DNA of 64,000 bases. Origin: Emcibacter sp048269205 (GTDB lineage: Bacteria > Pseudomonadota > Alphaproteobacteria > Sphingomonadales > Emcibacteraceae). Made by a program: the position numbers and the translations under genes. The stretch covers positions 1,054,001 to 1,118,000 of the forward strand of contig NZ_JBLXJC010000001.1 in NCBI RefSeq assembly GCF_048269205.1, written 5' to 3'. The notes under the pieces were generated by a model that was not told where the DNA came from, made no database searches, and saw nothing but the letters and a program-made list of their open reading frames with translations. Positions within the stretch are counted from its first letter, which is position 1; the number at the start of each line of letters is the position of its first letter. Below are positions 41,900 to 51,260 of the stretch, piece after piece.

Positions 41900-44479
41900 A
41901 TGAAAACAAATTCCAAAAATTTAAAGGGAGCCCTGCTTGCCAGCACAGTAATGCTGATGCCGGCAGTGGTTTACGCCCAGCAGGCAGAGCAGGCTGATCC
42001 TGGTCAGGATATTGAAGAAGTGACCGTCATGGGTCAGTATATTCCTGACGAGAAACGAGCTACCTCTGAAATTTCCAACATTCTTGATGGGGCTGATTTC
42101 TCTCGTTTGGGTGACAGCGATATTGCTTCCTCACTTAAACGCCTGACCGGCCTAAGTCTCGATACGACCGGGGTAGTTATTGTTCGTGGTCTGGCTGATC
42201 GTTATTCCAGTGCATTGCTGGATGGTGCGCACCTGCCAAGTCCCATGCCGCTGCGCCGGGTAACCCCGCTGGACCTTTTCCCGACCAGTTTCCTGGAAGG
42301 TGTTCTGGTTCAGAAAACCTATTCGCCGCAGTACCCCGGTCAGTTCGGGGGCGGTTTGATTGAACTGCGATCAAAGGCGGTTCCGGAAGAGGATTTTTTT
42401 GAAATCGGGATTTCCGGTTCTTACAATACGGAATCTACATTTGAGGATGGCCTCAGTTACGATTTTTCGGACACTGACTGGCTTGGTTTTGACGATGGTC
42501 TCCGCGACCTTCCTGACGCCATTGCAGCCAATCCTACCCTTGAAGGTATGACTGATGCGGAACTGGAAGCAGCAGGGGAAGCCATTCCCAATATCTGGTC
42601 TATAGATTTGCAGGAAAACCTCCCTGATTTCGGTTTCGATGTAAATTTGGGCAAGCGGATTGAAATGGATGACAGCAGTCTGGGTATTCTGCTGGCCGTT
42701 TCCTATGACAATGAATACCGTAATGAGTTTGGTGAACGCCGATCCTTCACCAATACCTCCAGCGGCCTGGAAGCTCGCGACAATCAATCCCCTGAAGTTT
42801 GTGAAGCTTATCCCGAAGCTCCCCAGACCTGCGGGGTTCGCAGCACCAAGTTTGAAGCCGATCTGAATGGTATCCTCAGTATTGGATATGAGTTTGGTGG
42901 CAACAACAATGTGAAGTTCACTTCCATGATCCTCAGGACTTCGACCCGTGAAGCCCGTATCCAGCAAGGTGAATTTGCTTCCGATCCAGGTGAATTGAGG
43001 TCTTATTCCCGTATTGACTGGATTGAACGCCAGGTCTGGACAAACCAGTTGTCCGGTGAACATTATTTCGATGTGATGGACACCGGTGAGACCGAAGTGA
43101 AATGGCGGGCCGTTCGTTCCAAGGCTGACCGTGATGTTCCCATGCGGAAGGAATATTACCACGACTTTGATCTTGGTTTCGAATCATACCTTCTTTCAAC
43201 CCGTGCTGACGGTAATCGCATTTCCTGGGGCGAATTGAACGATAAAACCTCGGAACTCGGTTTTGATGTCAAGCAACCGGTAGAACTTGGTGATATTGCT
43301 GCCGATATCCGGGTGGGCGGCATGTATTTCAAGAAGGAACGTGAATCAGACTTCCTGCGCTATGGTTTTGATTTCCCGTCCGGCTTTAACGCCGAACTGC
43401 GCAGCCTGGTTCCCGAAATTGCCATTGGGTCGTTCAATATTGCTCCAGATGGATTTGTCCTGACGTCTTTCGTTGACCCGTCTGACAGCTACGATGGTAG
43501 CGAGGAACTCTTTGCCGGTTATGCTGCGATTGATGCGCAGCTTTCCGAACAGTTCCGTCTGGCAGCCGGTTTCAGGTATGAAGACAGTCAGCAAATTGTG
43601 AATGCCTTCACGCGCTTTACCGGAGAGCCAATTGATGTTGACCTGGATGAAAGCGATTTTCTTCCGGCCGCAACTTTGACCTGGACATTTGTGGAAAACA
43701 TGCAGCTTCGCCTTGGGTACTCCAAGACTTTGTCCCGTCCGGATCTGCGTGAATTGGCGCCTGTGACTTTCCTGGATGAAGATGGTCGCCGGTCAACTGG
43801 TAACGAGAACCTGCAGATCGCCAAGATTGATAACATTGATCTTCGGTGGGAATGGTATTTCGGCGAGGATGAGTATATCACCATCGGTGGTTTCTATAAG
43901 GACTTCTCAATGCCTATCGAGACCAACTTCACGGTTCTTGGTGAAGGCATCGTCCGGTCTTGGGAAAATGCAGAAGCCGGTGAAGCCTATGGTGTGGAAG
44001 TAGAGGCTCAACTCAACATTCCCATGGAAGAGGTTTTTGAAGGTGAATTCTTTGCCAACCGTCTTTTCTATGTGAAGGCCAACGGCGCCTACATCAAATC
44101 TGAAGTATCACTTAATGAAGAGCAGCAGGGGCAGCAGACCGATTCTGTCCGTGCCATGCAGGGGCAGTCTGAATGGCTTGGCAACCTGATTCTCGGCTGG
44201 GATGGGGAGGATGATCGCATGACTATTCTTCTCAACTACACAGGTGATCGTATCTCCGAGGTAGGACTTTTCCAGCTTCCGAACCGTATCGAGGAACCGC
44301 CGCTGTTGCTTGACTTTGTTTACAAGCATGACATCGCGGTGGCTGGCGGTGAAATGGAGCTGAGCTTCAAGGTCGAGAATATCCTGAACGACGAATATGT
44401 GGTTTATCAGGGTGACCAGATCGCGGAGCGTTATGACATTGGCACAACCTTCACAGTTGGTGTGAAACAGCGTTTCTGA
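41900..44479 (+). CDS. TonB-dependent outer-membrane receptor
   Basis: An 859-residue TonB-dependent receptor. The signal peptide ends at VVYA-QQ (about residue 26). The plug domain follows with IEEVTVMGQ, a TonB-box-like start, and VIVRGLADRYSSALLDGAHLPSP and YSPQYPGQFGGGLIELRSK. The rest is a 22-strand-type barrel with alternating Tyr/Trp strands and a terminal Phe (VGVKQRF), the outer-membrane assembly signal. Substrate unknown. It shares an mRNA region with the lipoprotein, so it may bind or import what the lipoprotein captures, or export may need both. The start is uncertain between 41888 and 41900. A strong terminator follows. Confidence 0.9.
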   Translation: MKTNSKNLKGALLASTVMLMPAVVYAQQAEQADPGQDIEEVTVMGQYIPDEKRATSEISNILDGADFSRLGDSDIASSLKRLTGLSLDTTGVVIVRGLADRYSSALLDGAHLPSPMPLRRVTPLDLFPTSFLEGVLVQKTYSPQYPGQFGGGLIELRSKAVPEEDFFEIGISGSYNTESTFEDGLSYDFSDTDWLGFDDGLRDLPDAIAANPTLEGMTDAELEAAGEAIPNIWSIDLQENLPDFGFDVNLGKRIEMDDSSLGILLAVSYDNEYRNEFGERRSFTNTSSGLEARDNQSPEVCEAYPEAPQTCGVRSTKFEADLNGILSIGYEFGGNNNVKFTSMILRTSTREARIQQGEFASDPGELRSYSRIDWIERQVWTNQLSGEHYFDVMDTGETEVKWRAVRSKADRDVPMRKEYYHDFDLGFESYLLSTRADGNRISWGELNDKTSELGFDVKQPVELGDIAADIRVGGMYFKKERESDFLRYGFDFPSGFNAELRSLVPEIAIGSFNIAPDGFVLTSFVDPSDSYDGSEELFAGYAAIDAQLSEQFRLAAGFRYEDSQQIVNAFTRFTGEPIDVDLDESDFLPAATLTWTFVENMQLRLGYSKTLSRPDLRELAPVTFLDEDGRRSTGNENLQIAKIDNIDLRWEWYFGEDEYITIGGFYKDFSMPIETNFTVLGEGIVRSWENAEAGEAYGVEVEAQLNIPMEEVFEGEFFANRLFYVKANGAYIKSEVSLNEEQQGQQTDSVRAMQGQSEWLGNLILGWDGEDDRMTILLNYTGDRISEVGLFQLPNRIEEPPLLLDFVYKHDIAVAGGEMELSFKVENILNDEYVVYQGDQIAERYDIGTTFTVGVKQRF

Positions 44480-44504
44480 CGGCTGTTTCAATCAGATAAT
44501 CTGA

Positions 44505-44538
44505 GGGGCATCCGCTGTGGCGGGTGCCCTTTATTTTT
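44505..44538 (+). terminator. Terminator after the TonB-dependent receptor gene
   Basis: A ten-base stem GGGCATCCGC/GCGGGTGCCC (one T:G wobble), loop TGTG, then TTTATTTTT. It separates the lipoprotein-receptor unit from the gsp operon. Confidence 0.88.
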
Positions 44539-44549
44539 ATGTAGTAAAA

Positions 44550-44588
44550 CTTACACATTCCTGTAACATTTAAGTTCCACAAGATAAT
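44550..44588 (+). promoter_or_regulatory. Pho-box-like repeat and -10 before gspC
   Basis: CTTACAC (44550) and CTGTAAC (44561) start 11 bp apart, and a -10-like GATAAT (44583-44588) follows 15 bp later, 24 bp before the gspC start. This would be the promoter of the whole gsp operon. The match to PhoB boxes is by inspection. Confidence 0.5.
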
Positions 44589-44612
44589 TTTACAGATAAA
44601 AAACTTTGTGGT

Positions 44613-45233
44613 GTGACGATATTTAAACGGGTATTTAACAACAGGCAGAACTTTCCGGGAAGGTTCCGTGTCAAGGGAACAGGTTTCGGGAAACTTCACG
44701 GTTTCCGCGTAGCCCTGCCTCTGCACGCCTTAATTCTGGCGGCAGAAGTCTTCTTTGCCTTGCTTCTTGTTTTCATGCTGGCCCTCCTGTTCTGGGATAT
44801 TGTCTCCCCGAAGCTTCCGGTGGTGGAGACTCACCCCGCAGTCTCTGCGAACGGATCACGTCAAGCCGATGTCGTGGACTGGACAGTTTTCGCCTCCTTT
44901 AATCCTTTTTATCGGGACCACAAAACAGAAGTGGTTCAGGACACGGTTCTCGCGGAGGCCCGGGAAACCAACCTTGATCTTGAGCTTTTCGGGATCCGTT
45001 ACAGCCCGGATGGTGACGGGGTAGCCATCATTCGTACTCCTGACAAGCGGCAGGATGCCTTTCGCGAGGGGGACGAACTTTTCAATGGCGTGACCCTGAA
45101 CAGGATTTTGCGGGACAGGGTGGTGATTGACCGCTCTGGTGAAATGGAGGTCCTGACGTTCCCCGGCCAGCGGGGGACCGGGCAGTTTCATGCCCAGGTC
45201 CCGGACAAGGGGAGCCCGAATGACAATCAATGA
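44613..45233 (+). CDS. gspC: Type II secretion protein GspC
   Basis: A 206-residue GspC, the inner-membrane protein that links the secretin GspD to the GspLM platform. A cytoplasmic N-terminus precedes one membrane helix (about 41-62, EVFFALLLVFMLALLFWDIV), then the homology region NLDLELFGIRYSPDGDGVAIIRTPDKRQDAFREGDE (about 118-155). It lacks the PDZ or coiled-coil C-terminal domain of many gammaproteobacterial homologues. The start codon is GTG 44613, with no strong ribosome-binding site; there is no better alternative. First gene of the gsp operon. Confidence 0.85.
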   Translation: MTIFKRVFNNRQNFPGRFRVKGTGFGKLHGFRVALPLHALILAAEVFFALLLVFMLALLFWDIVSPKLPVVETHPAVSANGSRQADVVDWTVFASFNPFYRDHKTEVVQDTVLAEARETNLDLELFGIRYSPDGDGVAIIRTPDKRQDAFREGDELFNGVTLNRILRDRVVIDRSGEMEVLTFPGQRGTGQFHAQVPDKGSPNDNQ

Positions 45234-47220
45234 AAACAAAACAAGAAAAACGGGCAGGGAAATGAGTAAATATCTGTGCAGACTTTTGTTTATTCTGGCG
45301 ATATTGGCACCGCTGCAGGCTGTGGCACAGTCGGATGAACCGGCGCTTCTGAACTATCGTCAGGCCGATATCAAGGCGGTGACCGAGGATATTTCCTTGT
45401 TGACCGGCCGCTCTTTCATTATCGATCCGCGTGTCTCCGGCAAGGTGACGATCATTTCAAATGAGCCGGTCCAGCGTTCAGCCGTTCTGGAAACCTTTCT
45501 GTCCACGCTGAAAGTGCATGGTCTTGCGGTTTTGCCGACACCTGGCGGGGCTTATAAAATCGTGCCCGAGGATCAGGCTGCTGTCGAAGGGCAGATGATG
45601 TCTGCGTCGGACAAAGTCAGCGACCAAATGATTACGGAAGTGATCAAGCTGCGCCATCTGGATGTGACGTCTGCGTCGAACATGCTGAAGACTATGGTCG
45701 GGAAGTCGGGAAGGGTGCTGCCCTACAGGCCGGGAAACGTACTTATTCTGGTGGATTTTGCCTCCAATATCGTGCGTCTGAAAACCGTTCTTGCCGAAGT
45801 GGATAAGTCCCGGGACGTGGTGCGCATGCTTTCGCTTACCAATACCTCGCCCAGTGAAATGGCGGAAATCCTCAATCAGCTTAAGGGGGCTGCTGGTAAT
45901 GATACGGCTCTTTACAGCGGGTTTGTAACCATTCCGGTGGACGCCAGCGATACCCTGATGATCAAGGGGGATGAGGCCGTCATCACTGAACTTCTGCCGG
46001 TGATCAAGCAACTGGACGAGAGGCGCAAGTCCAAGGGCGCTCTCAGGGTGGTCAAGCTCAGCCATGCGGATGGCGAGACACTGCTTCCGGTATTGCAGGA
46101 AGTCAGCCAGTCTCTGGCGAAGAACAAGGGGGAAAGTGCCGGCGGAGGGCGTGACGGGAAGACAAGTATTTCCCTGCATCCCTCCACCAATTCTCTTGTC
46201 ATAAATGCAGACCCGGAAATGCAGAAGGCACTGGGCGATGTGATCCGCCAGCTGGATGTGCCCCGGGACCAGGTCATGGTTGAGGGTATTATCGTCGAGG
46301 TGTCCGACACCACGGCCAAGGAATTGGGGCTGCAGTATTTCATGTCCGGCAGCAAGACTTCCGGCGTGCCCTTTGTCACCACCAATTATTCCAACAGCAC
46401 CCCCAATATCCTGGCGTCCGCCGGGGCGCTTCTGGCAGCCGACGAACTGGGTGAGGACAGTGATGCACTGGCGGCATTGCAGAGCACGGCCATTGACTCC
46501 ATCCTGGGGATCAACGGATTCGCCGGTGGTCTCGCCGGAAAATCCAATGGCACCACCTTCGGCTTTATCCTCAATGCGCTGGATGAAGATGTAACCTCCA
46601 ACATTCTGTCCACCCCCTCGGTCATTACCATTGATAACGAGGAAGCCCGTATATTGGGCGGTCAGGAAATTCCCATTACCACGGGGGAAACCCTCAGCAG
46701 CAACAACTCCAATCCCTTCCGTACCGTAAACCGGGAAGATATCGGCGTGAAACTCACTGTCCGGCCCCAGATCAACGGAGAGAACGGAATTCTCGCCCAT
46801 ATCCATCAGGAAGTTTCCAGCGTGGCCGGCACCATCAGCAGTGAATCCACTGACCTGATCACCAACAAGCGGGAAGTGGAAACCACGGTGATGCTGGAGG
46901 ATGGAGAGATCATGGTGCTGGGTGGGCTGATCCAGCAGGATGAATCCATCTCCATCAGCGGTATACCGTTGCTCATGGATATTCCACTGTTGGGCAATGC
47001 CTTCAAGAGTGAAGGAAAGTCCCGGGAACAGCGTAATTTGATGATTTTCCTGCGCATGACCATTATCCGGGATAAAAACCAGATGCGTCGGGTGACCAAT
47101 CAGAAATACAACTTTTTCAGGGATGATCCGCTGATGCAGGATGCCTACGGCGGGATCGGGCTGGACGGCGTGATGAACCGGGTCATCGGCGCCACACCGG
47201 AAAAGCCGGAAGGTGAATAG
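45220..47220 (+). CDS. gspD: Type II secretion secretin GspD
   Basis: A 666-residue secretin forming the outer-membrane gate. N0 (LNYRQADIKAVTEDISLLTGRSFIIDPRVSGKVTII, about 45-80), N1-N3 domains (VLETFLSTLKVHGL, RHLDVTSASNMLKTMVG, RVVKLSHADGETLLPVLQ), and the secretin core (LKEDVTSNILSTPSVITIDNEEARILGGQEIPI, then ETTVMLEDGEIMVLGGLIQQDE) are all visible. ATG 45220 has GGGGAG upstream and overlaps gspC by 14 bp; an ATG at 45262 just before the signal peptide (ending AVAQ) is the alternative. No S-domain tail for a pilotin is obvious. Confidence 0.95.
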   Translation: MTINENKTRKTGREMSKYLCRLLFILAILAPLQAVAQSDEPALLNYRQADIKAVTEDISLLTGRSFIIDPRVSGKVTIISNEPVQRSAVLETFLSTLKVHGLAVLPTPGGAYKIVPEDQAAVEGQMMSASDKVSDQMITEVIKLRHLDVTSASNMLKTMVGKSGRVLPYRPGNVLILVDFASNIVRLKTVLAEVDKSRDVVRMLSLTNTSPSEMAEILNQLKGAAGNDTALYSGFVTIPVDASDTLMIKGDEAVITELLPVIKQLDERRKSKGALRVVKLSHADGETLLPVLQEVSQSLAKNKGESAGGGRDGKTSISLHPSTNSLVINADPEMQKALGDVIRQLDVPRDQVMVEGIIVEVSDTTAKELGLQYFMSGSKTSGVPFVTTNYSNSTPNILASAGALLAADELGEDSDALAALQSTAIDSILGINGFAGGLAGKSNGTTFGFILNALDEDVTSNILSTPSVITIDNEEARILGGQEIPITTGETLSSNNSNPFRTVNREDIGVKLTVRPQINGENGILAHIHQEVSSVAGTISSESTDLITNKREVETTVMLEDGEIMVLGGLIQQDESISISGIPLLMDIPLLGNAFKSEGKSREQRNLMIFLRMTIIRDKNQMRRVTNQKYNFFRDDPLMQDAYGGIGLDGVMNRVIGATPEKPEGE

Positions 47221-47221
47221 C

Positions 47222-48733
47222 ATGGCCGGGACGGAAGGACATCAGAGCCAAGTCCCGATCTCCTACAGCTTCGCCCGGGAGAAAGGAGTGCTGGTTCTAT
47301 CCGAAGAAGAGGGGCTTGTTCTCGGCCTGCGCAATGATGTGACGCTGGAGGACATTCTGGAAGTCCGCAGGGTGTTGCCGGGGGCACTGTCCCTGCGGAA
47401 GCTGGAGCGGACAGAATTCGAAAAATATCTGTCGGACATTTATGCCATGGGTGACCTGGCGTCCTCGGATCTGTCTGACAGCCTGGAAGAGGAAAGCAGC
47501 CTCGACAGTTTTATCGAGGGCATGCCCAAAACCGCGGACCTTCTGGATACCACTGACGATGCGCCCATCATCCGGCTGATCAATGGTCTGATTGCCCAGG
47601 CAGTGCGCCTCAAGGCTTCGGACATTCATCTGGAGCCCTTTGAAAGCCGCCTGTCGGTGCGCACAAGGGTGGACGGGGTGATGCAGGAGATCCTCAGCCT
47701 CAATGCCCGCCTGTCGTCGCTTCTGGTGTCCCGTATCAAGGTGATGGCGCGGCTGGATATTGCGGAAAAGCGCGTTCCCCAGGATGGCCGAATTTCCCTG
47801 TCTCTGGGGGAGCGGACCCTTGACGTTCGTGTCTCCACCCTGCCGTCCCAGCACGGGGAGCGGGTGGTCATGCGTCTCCTGGACAAGTCCCAGGCCCTGA
47901 TTGGGCTTGGCGATCTGGGAATGGAACCGGACACCCGGACCAGAATGGAAGCCCTTCTGGAGCAACCCAACGGCATTGTTCTGGTGACCGGCCCGACCGG
48001 TTCCGGGAAAACCACTACGCTGTATGCATCGCTCTCTCGCCTCAATAACGCCACCCGCAACATTCTGACGGTGGAGGATCCGGTGGAATATGCTCTGGAC
48101 GGCATTGGCCAGACCCAGGTCAATGCCAAGGTGGGCATGACCTTTGCCACCGGGCTGCGCGCCATTTTGCGCCAGGACCCTGATGTGGTGATGGTCGGGG
48201 AAATCCGTGATCCGGAAACTGTGGAAGTAGCAGTCCAGGCCTCACTCACCGGCCACCTTGTATTGTCCACAGTACATACCAACAGCGCCATCGGCGCCAT
48301 CACCCGTCTCAGGGATATGGGGGTGGAGCCCTTCCTGCTGTCTTCCACCATCAAGGGGATTTTGGCCCAGCGGCTGGTGCGCCGCCTCTGTCCTGCCTGC
48401 AAGAGGGAGAAGACTGTTACCGGTGCGGAGCGGCAGCTTTCCTCCGGTCAACTGGCGGAAGGAGCGAAGATCTATGAAGCGGCGGGTTGCGAGACCTGTC
48501 ACCATACCGGCTATGCGGGCCGGATCGGGCTTTATGAACTCGTGGTCATAAACGAAACGCTGCGCCGCATGATTTATGAATCCGCCAGCGAGCAGGAAAT
48601 GGAAGCGGAGGCTTTCAGGACAGCCGGCAGCCTGTTTGTCAACGGCCTGAAAGCCGTCGGGGAAGGCCAGACGTCGCTGGAGGAGGTACTCCGGGTCTGT
48701 CGTCATCAGGAGGATGGTGATGGCGGTCTATGA
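47222..48733 (+). CDS. gspE: Type II secretion ATPase GspE
   Basis: A 503-residue cytoplasmic ATPase that powers pseudopilus assembly. Walker A is GPTGSGKTT (257-265), the Asp box PDVVMVGEIRDPET and the His box ASLTGHLVLSTVHTN follow, and the zinc-binding tetracysteine CPACKREK..CETCHHTGYAG is present near 395-440. The N-terminal domain that binds GspL spans about 1-110. It starts 1 bp after the gspD stop and overlaps gspF by 14 bp. Confidence 0.95.
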   Translation: MAGTEGHQSQVPISYSFAREKGVLVLSEEEGLVLGLRNDVTLEDILEVRRVLPGALSLRKLERTEFEKYLSDIYAMGDLASSDLSDSLEEESSLDSFIEGMPKTADLLDTTDDAPIIRLINGLIAQAVRLKASDIHLEPFESRLSVRTRVDGVMQEILSLNARLSSLLVSRIKVMARLDIAEKRVPQDGRISLSLGERTLDVRVSTLPSQHGERVVMRLLDKSQALIGLGDLGMEPDTRTRMEALLEQPNGIVLVTGPTGSGKTTTLYASLSRLNNATRNILTVEDPVEYALDGIGQTQVNAKVGMTFATGLRAILRQDPDVVMVGEIRDPETVEVAVQASLTGHLVLSTVHTNSAIGAITRLRDMGVEPFLLSSTIKGILAQRLVRRLCPACKREKTVTGAERQLSSGQLAEGAKIYEAAGCETCHHTGYAGRIGLYELVVINETLRRMIYESASEQEMEAEAFRTAGSLFVNGLKAVGEGQTSLEEVLRVCRHQEDGDGGL

Positions 48734-49940
48734 GTATGTAGCCCTCGATCACAAGGGCCGGAAAAAGAAAGGCGTGGTGTCCGCCGACAGCAGCCGTCAG
48801 GCGAGGAAGGACCTGCAGGACCGGCAGCTGATGCCGGTCAGCCTGGAGAAGGTGGACCGGAAAACGGAAGGCGCGCCATTTGCAAAATGGCTCGGCCGGG
48901 ACAGGATTGGCAACAAGGAGCTTGCCATGCTGACCCGCCAGCTTGCAACAATGATCAATGCTGCAGCGCCTGTTGAGGAAGCCCTGTCTATGACGGCGGA
49001 ACAGATGGACAACCCGTCGGTATCCACAAAGCTGATGGCCGTGCGGGCCCGGGTCATGGAGGGGCGTCGATTTTCCGAGGCATTGGCTCTTTATCCCAAT
49101 GATTTCAGCCAGTTCTATAGATCTCTTGTGGCGGCAGGTGAAGTTTCCGGCGCCATGGGGCAGGTGCTGGAAAGACTGGCAGACCATCTTGAAAAGTCCC
49201 AGCAGCTGCGCAACAAAATTCTGACTGCGACGTTGTATCCCGCCATGCTGGCGATTGTCGCCGTGACGGTGGTGATCATCCTGATGACCTTCATTGTGCC
49301 CAAGGTAGCGGGACAGTTTGAAAGCATGGGTCAGACCCTGCCGCTTCTCACCAGAACGATGATTTTTCTGTCGGACGTGATGCGGGACTACGGAATTTTC
49401 ATTCTGCTGGCTCTGGCACTTGGCGTCTTTCTTTTCCTGCACAGGTTGAAGAATGAAAAATTTCGCCGTCGCTTCGACGGCTGGCTCCTGAGGCTTCCAC
49501 TGCTGGGCAAATTAATCCGGGGATTATATGCCGCCCGTCTGGCCCGGACCCTGTCCACTCTGATCGCCAGCGGATCGCCTGTCATGGAAGGACTGCGGTC
49601 CGCCGGACAGACCATGCAGAATCTGGTGATGCGGGATGCGGTGGAGAAAATGGTCACCCAGATCAGCGAGGGCACCAGCCTGTCCCGGGCGCTCAGGAAT
49701 TCCGGCGTATTTCCAGGTATTGTGATCTATATGGCCGGGGCGGGGGAGAAGAGCGGCCAGCTGCCGGACATGCTGGAAAAGGCGGCCGACTATCTGGAGG
49801 GGGATTTCGAAACCTTCATTGCCACAGCGCTCAGCCTGCTTGAGCCCGGCATCATTATCATTATGGGGGCTGTTGTAGCCCTGATTGTATTGTCCATCCT
49901 GCTGCCGATCCTGCAGCTGAACACGATGGCTCTTGGATAG
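48720..49940 (+). CDS. gspF: Type II secretion inner-membrane platform protein GspF
   Basis: A 406-residue GspF with two T2SSF domains (about 70-190 and 275-395). It has three membrane helices, near 170-190, 220-240 and 375-400. Family marks include FTRQLATMINA-type LTRQLATMIN, EGRRFSEAL, FYRSLVAAGEVSGAM and ISEGTSLSRAL. It starts at ATG 48720, six bases after AGGAGG, and overlaps gspE by 14 bp. It organises the platform around GspE and GspL. Confidence 0.95.
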   Translation: MAVYEYVALDHKGRKKKGVVSADSSRQARKDLQDRQLMPVSLEKVDRKTEGAPFAKWLGRDRIGNKELAMLTRQLATMINAAAPVEEALSMTAEQMDNPSVSTKLMAVRARVMEGRRFSEALALYPNDFSQFYRSLVAAGEVSGAMGQVLERLADHLEKSQQLRNKILTATLYPAMLAIVAVTVVIILMTFIVPKVAGQFESMGQTLPLLTRTMIFLSDVMRDYGIFILLALALGVFLFLHRLKNEKFRRRFDGWLLRLPLLGKLIRGLYAARLARTLSTLIASGSPVMEGLRSAGQTMQNLVMRDAVEKMVTQISEGTSLSRALRNSGVFPGIVIYMAGAGEKSGQLPDMLEKAADYLEGDFETFIATALSLLEPGIIIIMGAVVALIVLSILLPILQLNTMALG

Positions 49941-49956
49941 AAACGGGAGAGAGAAA

Positions 49957-50415
49957 ATGTCTGCAAAACCCAAACAACAGGCACCGCAGCCGGAAGTGAG
50001 CAACGAGTCCGGCTTTACCCTCGTGGAATTGATGGTGGTGATTGTCATCATCGGCCTTCTTGCCACGGTGGTGGTGATCAACGTTCTGCCAAGCCAGGAC
50101 AAGGCTATGGTGGAAAAGGCCAGGACCGATATCAGCCGCATGCAGATGGCTTTGGAAATGTTCAAGAAGGATAACCTCGGCTTCCCGACTACGGAACAGG
50201 GGCTTGAGGCGCTGGTCAATGAGCCGGCAGGCCTGCGCCAGCCGGAGCGCTACCAGAAAGGCGGATATATTCGTGAACTGCCCGAGGACCCCTGGGGCAC
50301 ACCCTATCAGTATCTGATGCCCGGCGAACACGGTGACTATGATATTTATTCTCTTGGTGCCGACGGCCGTCTTGGCGGGGAAGATCTCGACAAGGATATC
50401 GGGAACTGGAAATAA
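49957..50415 (+). CDS. gspG: Major pseudopilin GspG
   Basis: A 152-residue class III prepilin-like protein that forms the type II pseudopilus. The leader ends at Gly19, and the mature form starts with Phe20 and has Glu24 at +5 (GFTLVELMVVIVIIGLLA). The C-terminal calcium-binding domain includes TEQGLEALVNEP and DPWGTPYQYLMPG, with DGRLGGEDLDKDIGNW at the end. The leader is longer than usual (18 residues). ATG 49957, preceded by GGGAGAGAG. Confidence 0.95.
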   Translation: MSAKPKQQAPQPEVSNESGFTLVELMVVIVIIGLLATVVVINVLPSQDKAMVEKARTDISRMQMALEMFKKDNLGFPTTEQGLEALVNEPAGLRQPERYQKGGYIRELPEDPWGTPYQYLMPGEHGDYDIYSLGADGRLGGEDLDKDIGNWK

Positions 50416-50416
50416 C

Positions 50417-50896
50417 ATGAAAGCGGACCGGCAGGCAGGTTTCACTCTGGTCGAGCTGATGGTGGTCATTGTCATCATCGGGCTGATCTCGGCTGTTGTG
50501 GTGCTTAACATGCCGTCGCCGGTTTCCGAGCTCGAGGAAGAGAGCGAGAGGCTTGCCGCCCGCCTGAGACTTGCTGCCGAGGAAAGCATTTTGACCGGAC
50601 AGGTGACGGGCGTGCGTATCACGTCCCGGGGCTATGAATTCCTGACCTATCATCGCGGCCGCTGGGTGCCGCTGGACCTGCCGGGCGGGGAGTGGCCGGA
50701 TGGTGTAACAGTCCGGCTGGTTCGTGATGTTCTGCCCGTGGACCTGACACAGGACCAGCCAGAAGATCTGCCGTCCCTGTGGTTTGATCCGGTTGGAAAT
50801 CAGGAAATATTTTACATTGAATACAAGGCAATACAGGAAATAATTAAAGTATCAGGAGAGGTTGATGGCAGTATCACTGTTACCCACATGCCCTGA
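50417..50896 (+). CDS. gspH: Minor pseudopilin GspH
   Basis: A 159-residue minor pseudopilin. The leader is short (MKADRQAG) and the mature protein begins FTLVELMVVIVIIGLISAVVVL with Glu at +5. The globular part carries LAARLRLAAEESILTGQVTGVRIT, typical of GspH. The start is ATG 50417, 1 bp after the gspG stop, and the end overlaps gspI by 32 bp. Confidence 0.9.
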   Translation: MKADRQAGFTLVELMVVIVIIGLISAVVVLNMPSPVSELEEESERLAARLRLAAEESILTGQVTGVRITSRGYEFLTYHRGRWVPLDLPGGEWPDGVTVRLVRDVLPVDLTQDQPEDLPSLWFDPVGNQEIFYIEYKAIQEIIKVSGEVDGSITVTHMP

Positions 50897-51260
50897 TACG
50901 CACAGGGAGTCCGGTTTTTCCCTCGCAGAAGTCATGGTGGCACTTTTTGTCTTCAGCATTGCCGCGCTCGCGCTCATCAAAATGGGCGGTGAAAATATAC
51001 GCAATCTTGCCCTGACAGAACAGCGGACCCTGGCCGGTATTGTGGCGGAGAACCAGCTTGCCCTGGCTGTTTCCCGCAAGGGCGAAATCCGGCCCGGGGT
51101 GATCAAGGGGACAGAGCAACAGGACGGTATCGACTTTGACTGGCAGCTTCAGATCCGGCCTGCGCCCGATCCGAAAATATATGAAATCCGGGTCCGCGTG
51201 CTGGACCGGGAAAATAGTCAGGAGCTTGCCCGGCTTATCGGATACAGGGGGCGCGAATGA
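50865..51260 (+). CDS. gspI: Minor pseudopilin GspI
   Basis: A 131-residue minor pseudopilin. Leader up to ESG, mature start FSLAEVMVALFVFSIAALALI with Glu at +5; the ENQLALAVSRKGE block is typical of GspI, which starts the tip complex with GspJ and GspK. ATG 50865 (AGGAGAG upstream) lies 31 bp before the gspH stop; the TTG at 50862 is less likely. Overlaps gspJ by 4 bp. Confidence 0.9.
   Translation: MAVSLLPTCPDTHRESGFSLAEVMVALFVFSIAALALIKMGGENIRNLALTEQRTLAGIVAENQLALAVSRKGEIRPGVIKGTEQQDGIDFDWQLQIRPAPDPKIYEIRVRVLDRENSQELARLIGYRGRE

Noticed and set aside
45478..47223. 581-codon minus-strand open frame opposite gspD
   Set aside because: Composition is typical of an antisense shadow of a GC-rich gene, and gspD on the other strand has all secretin domains.
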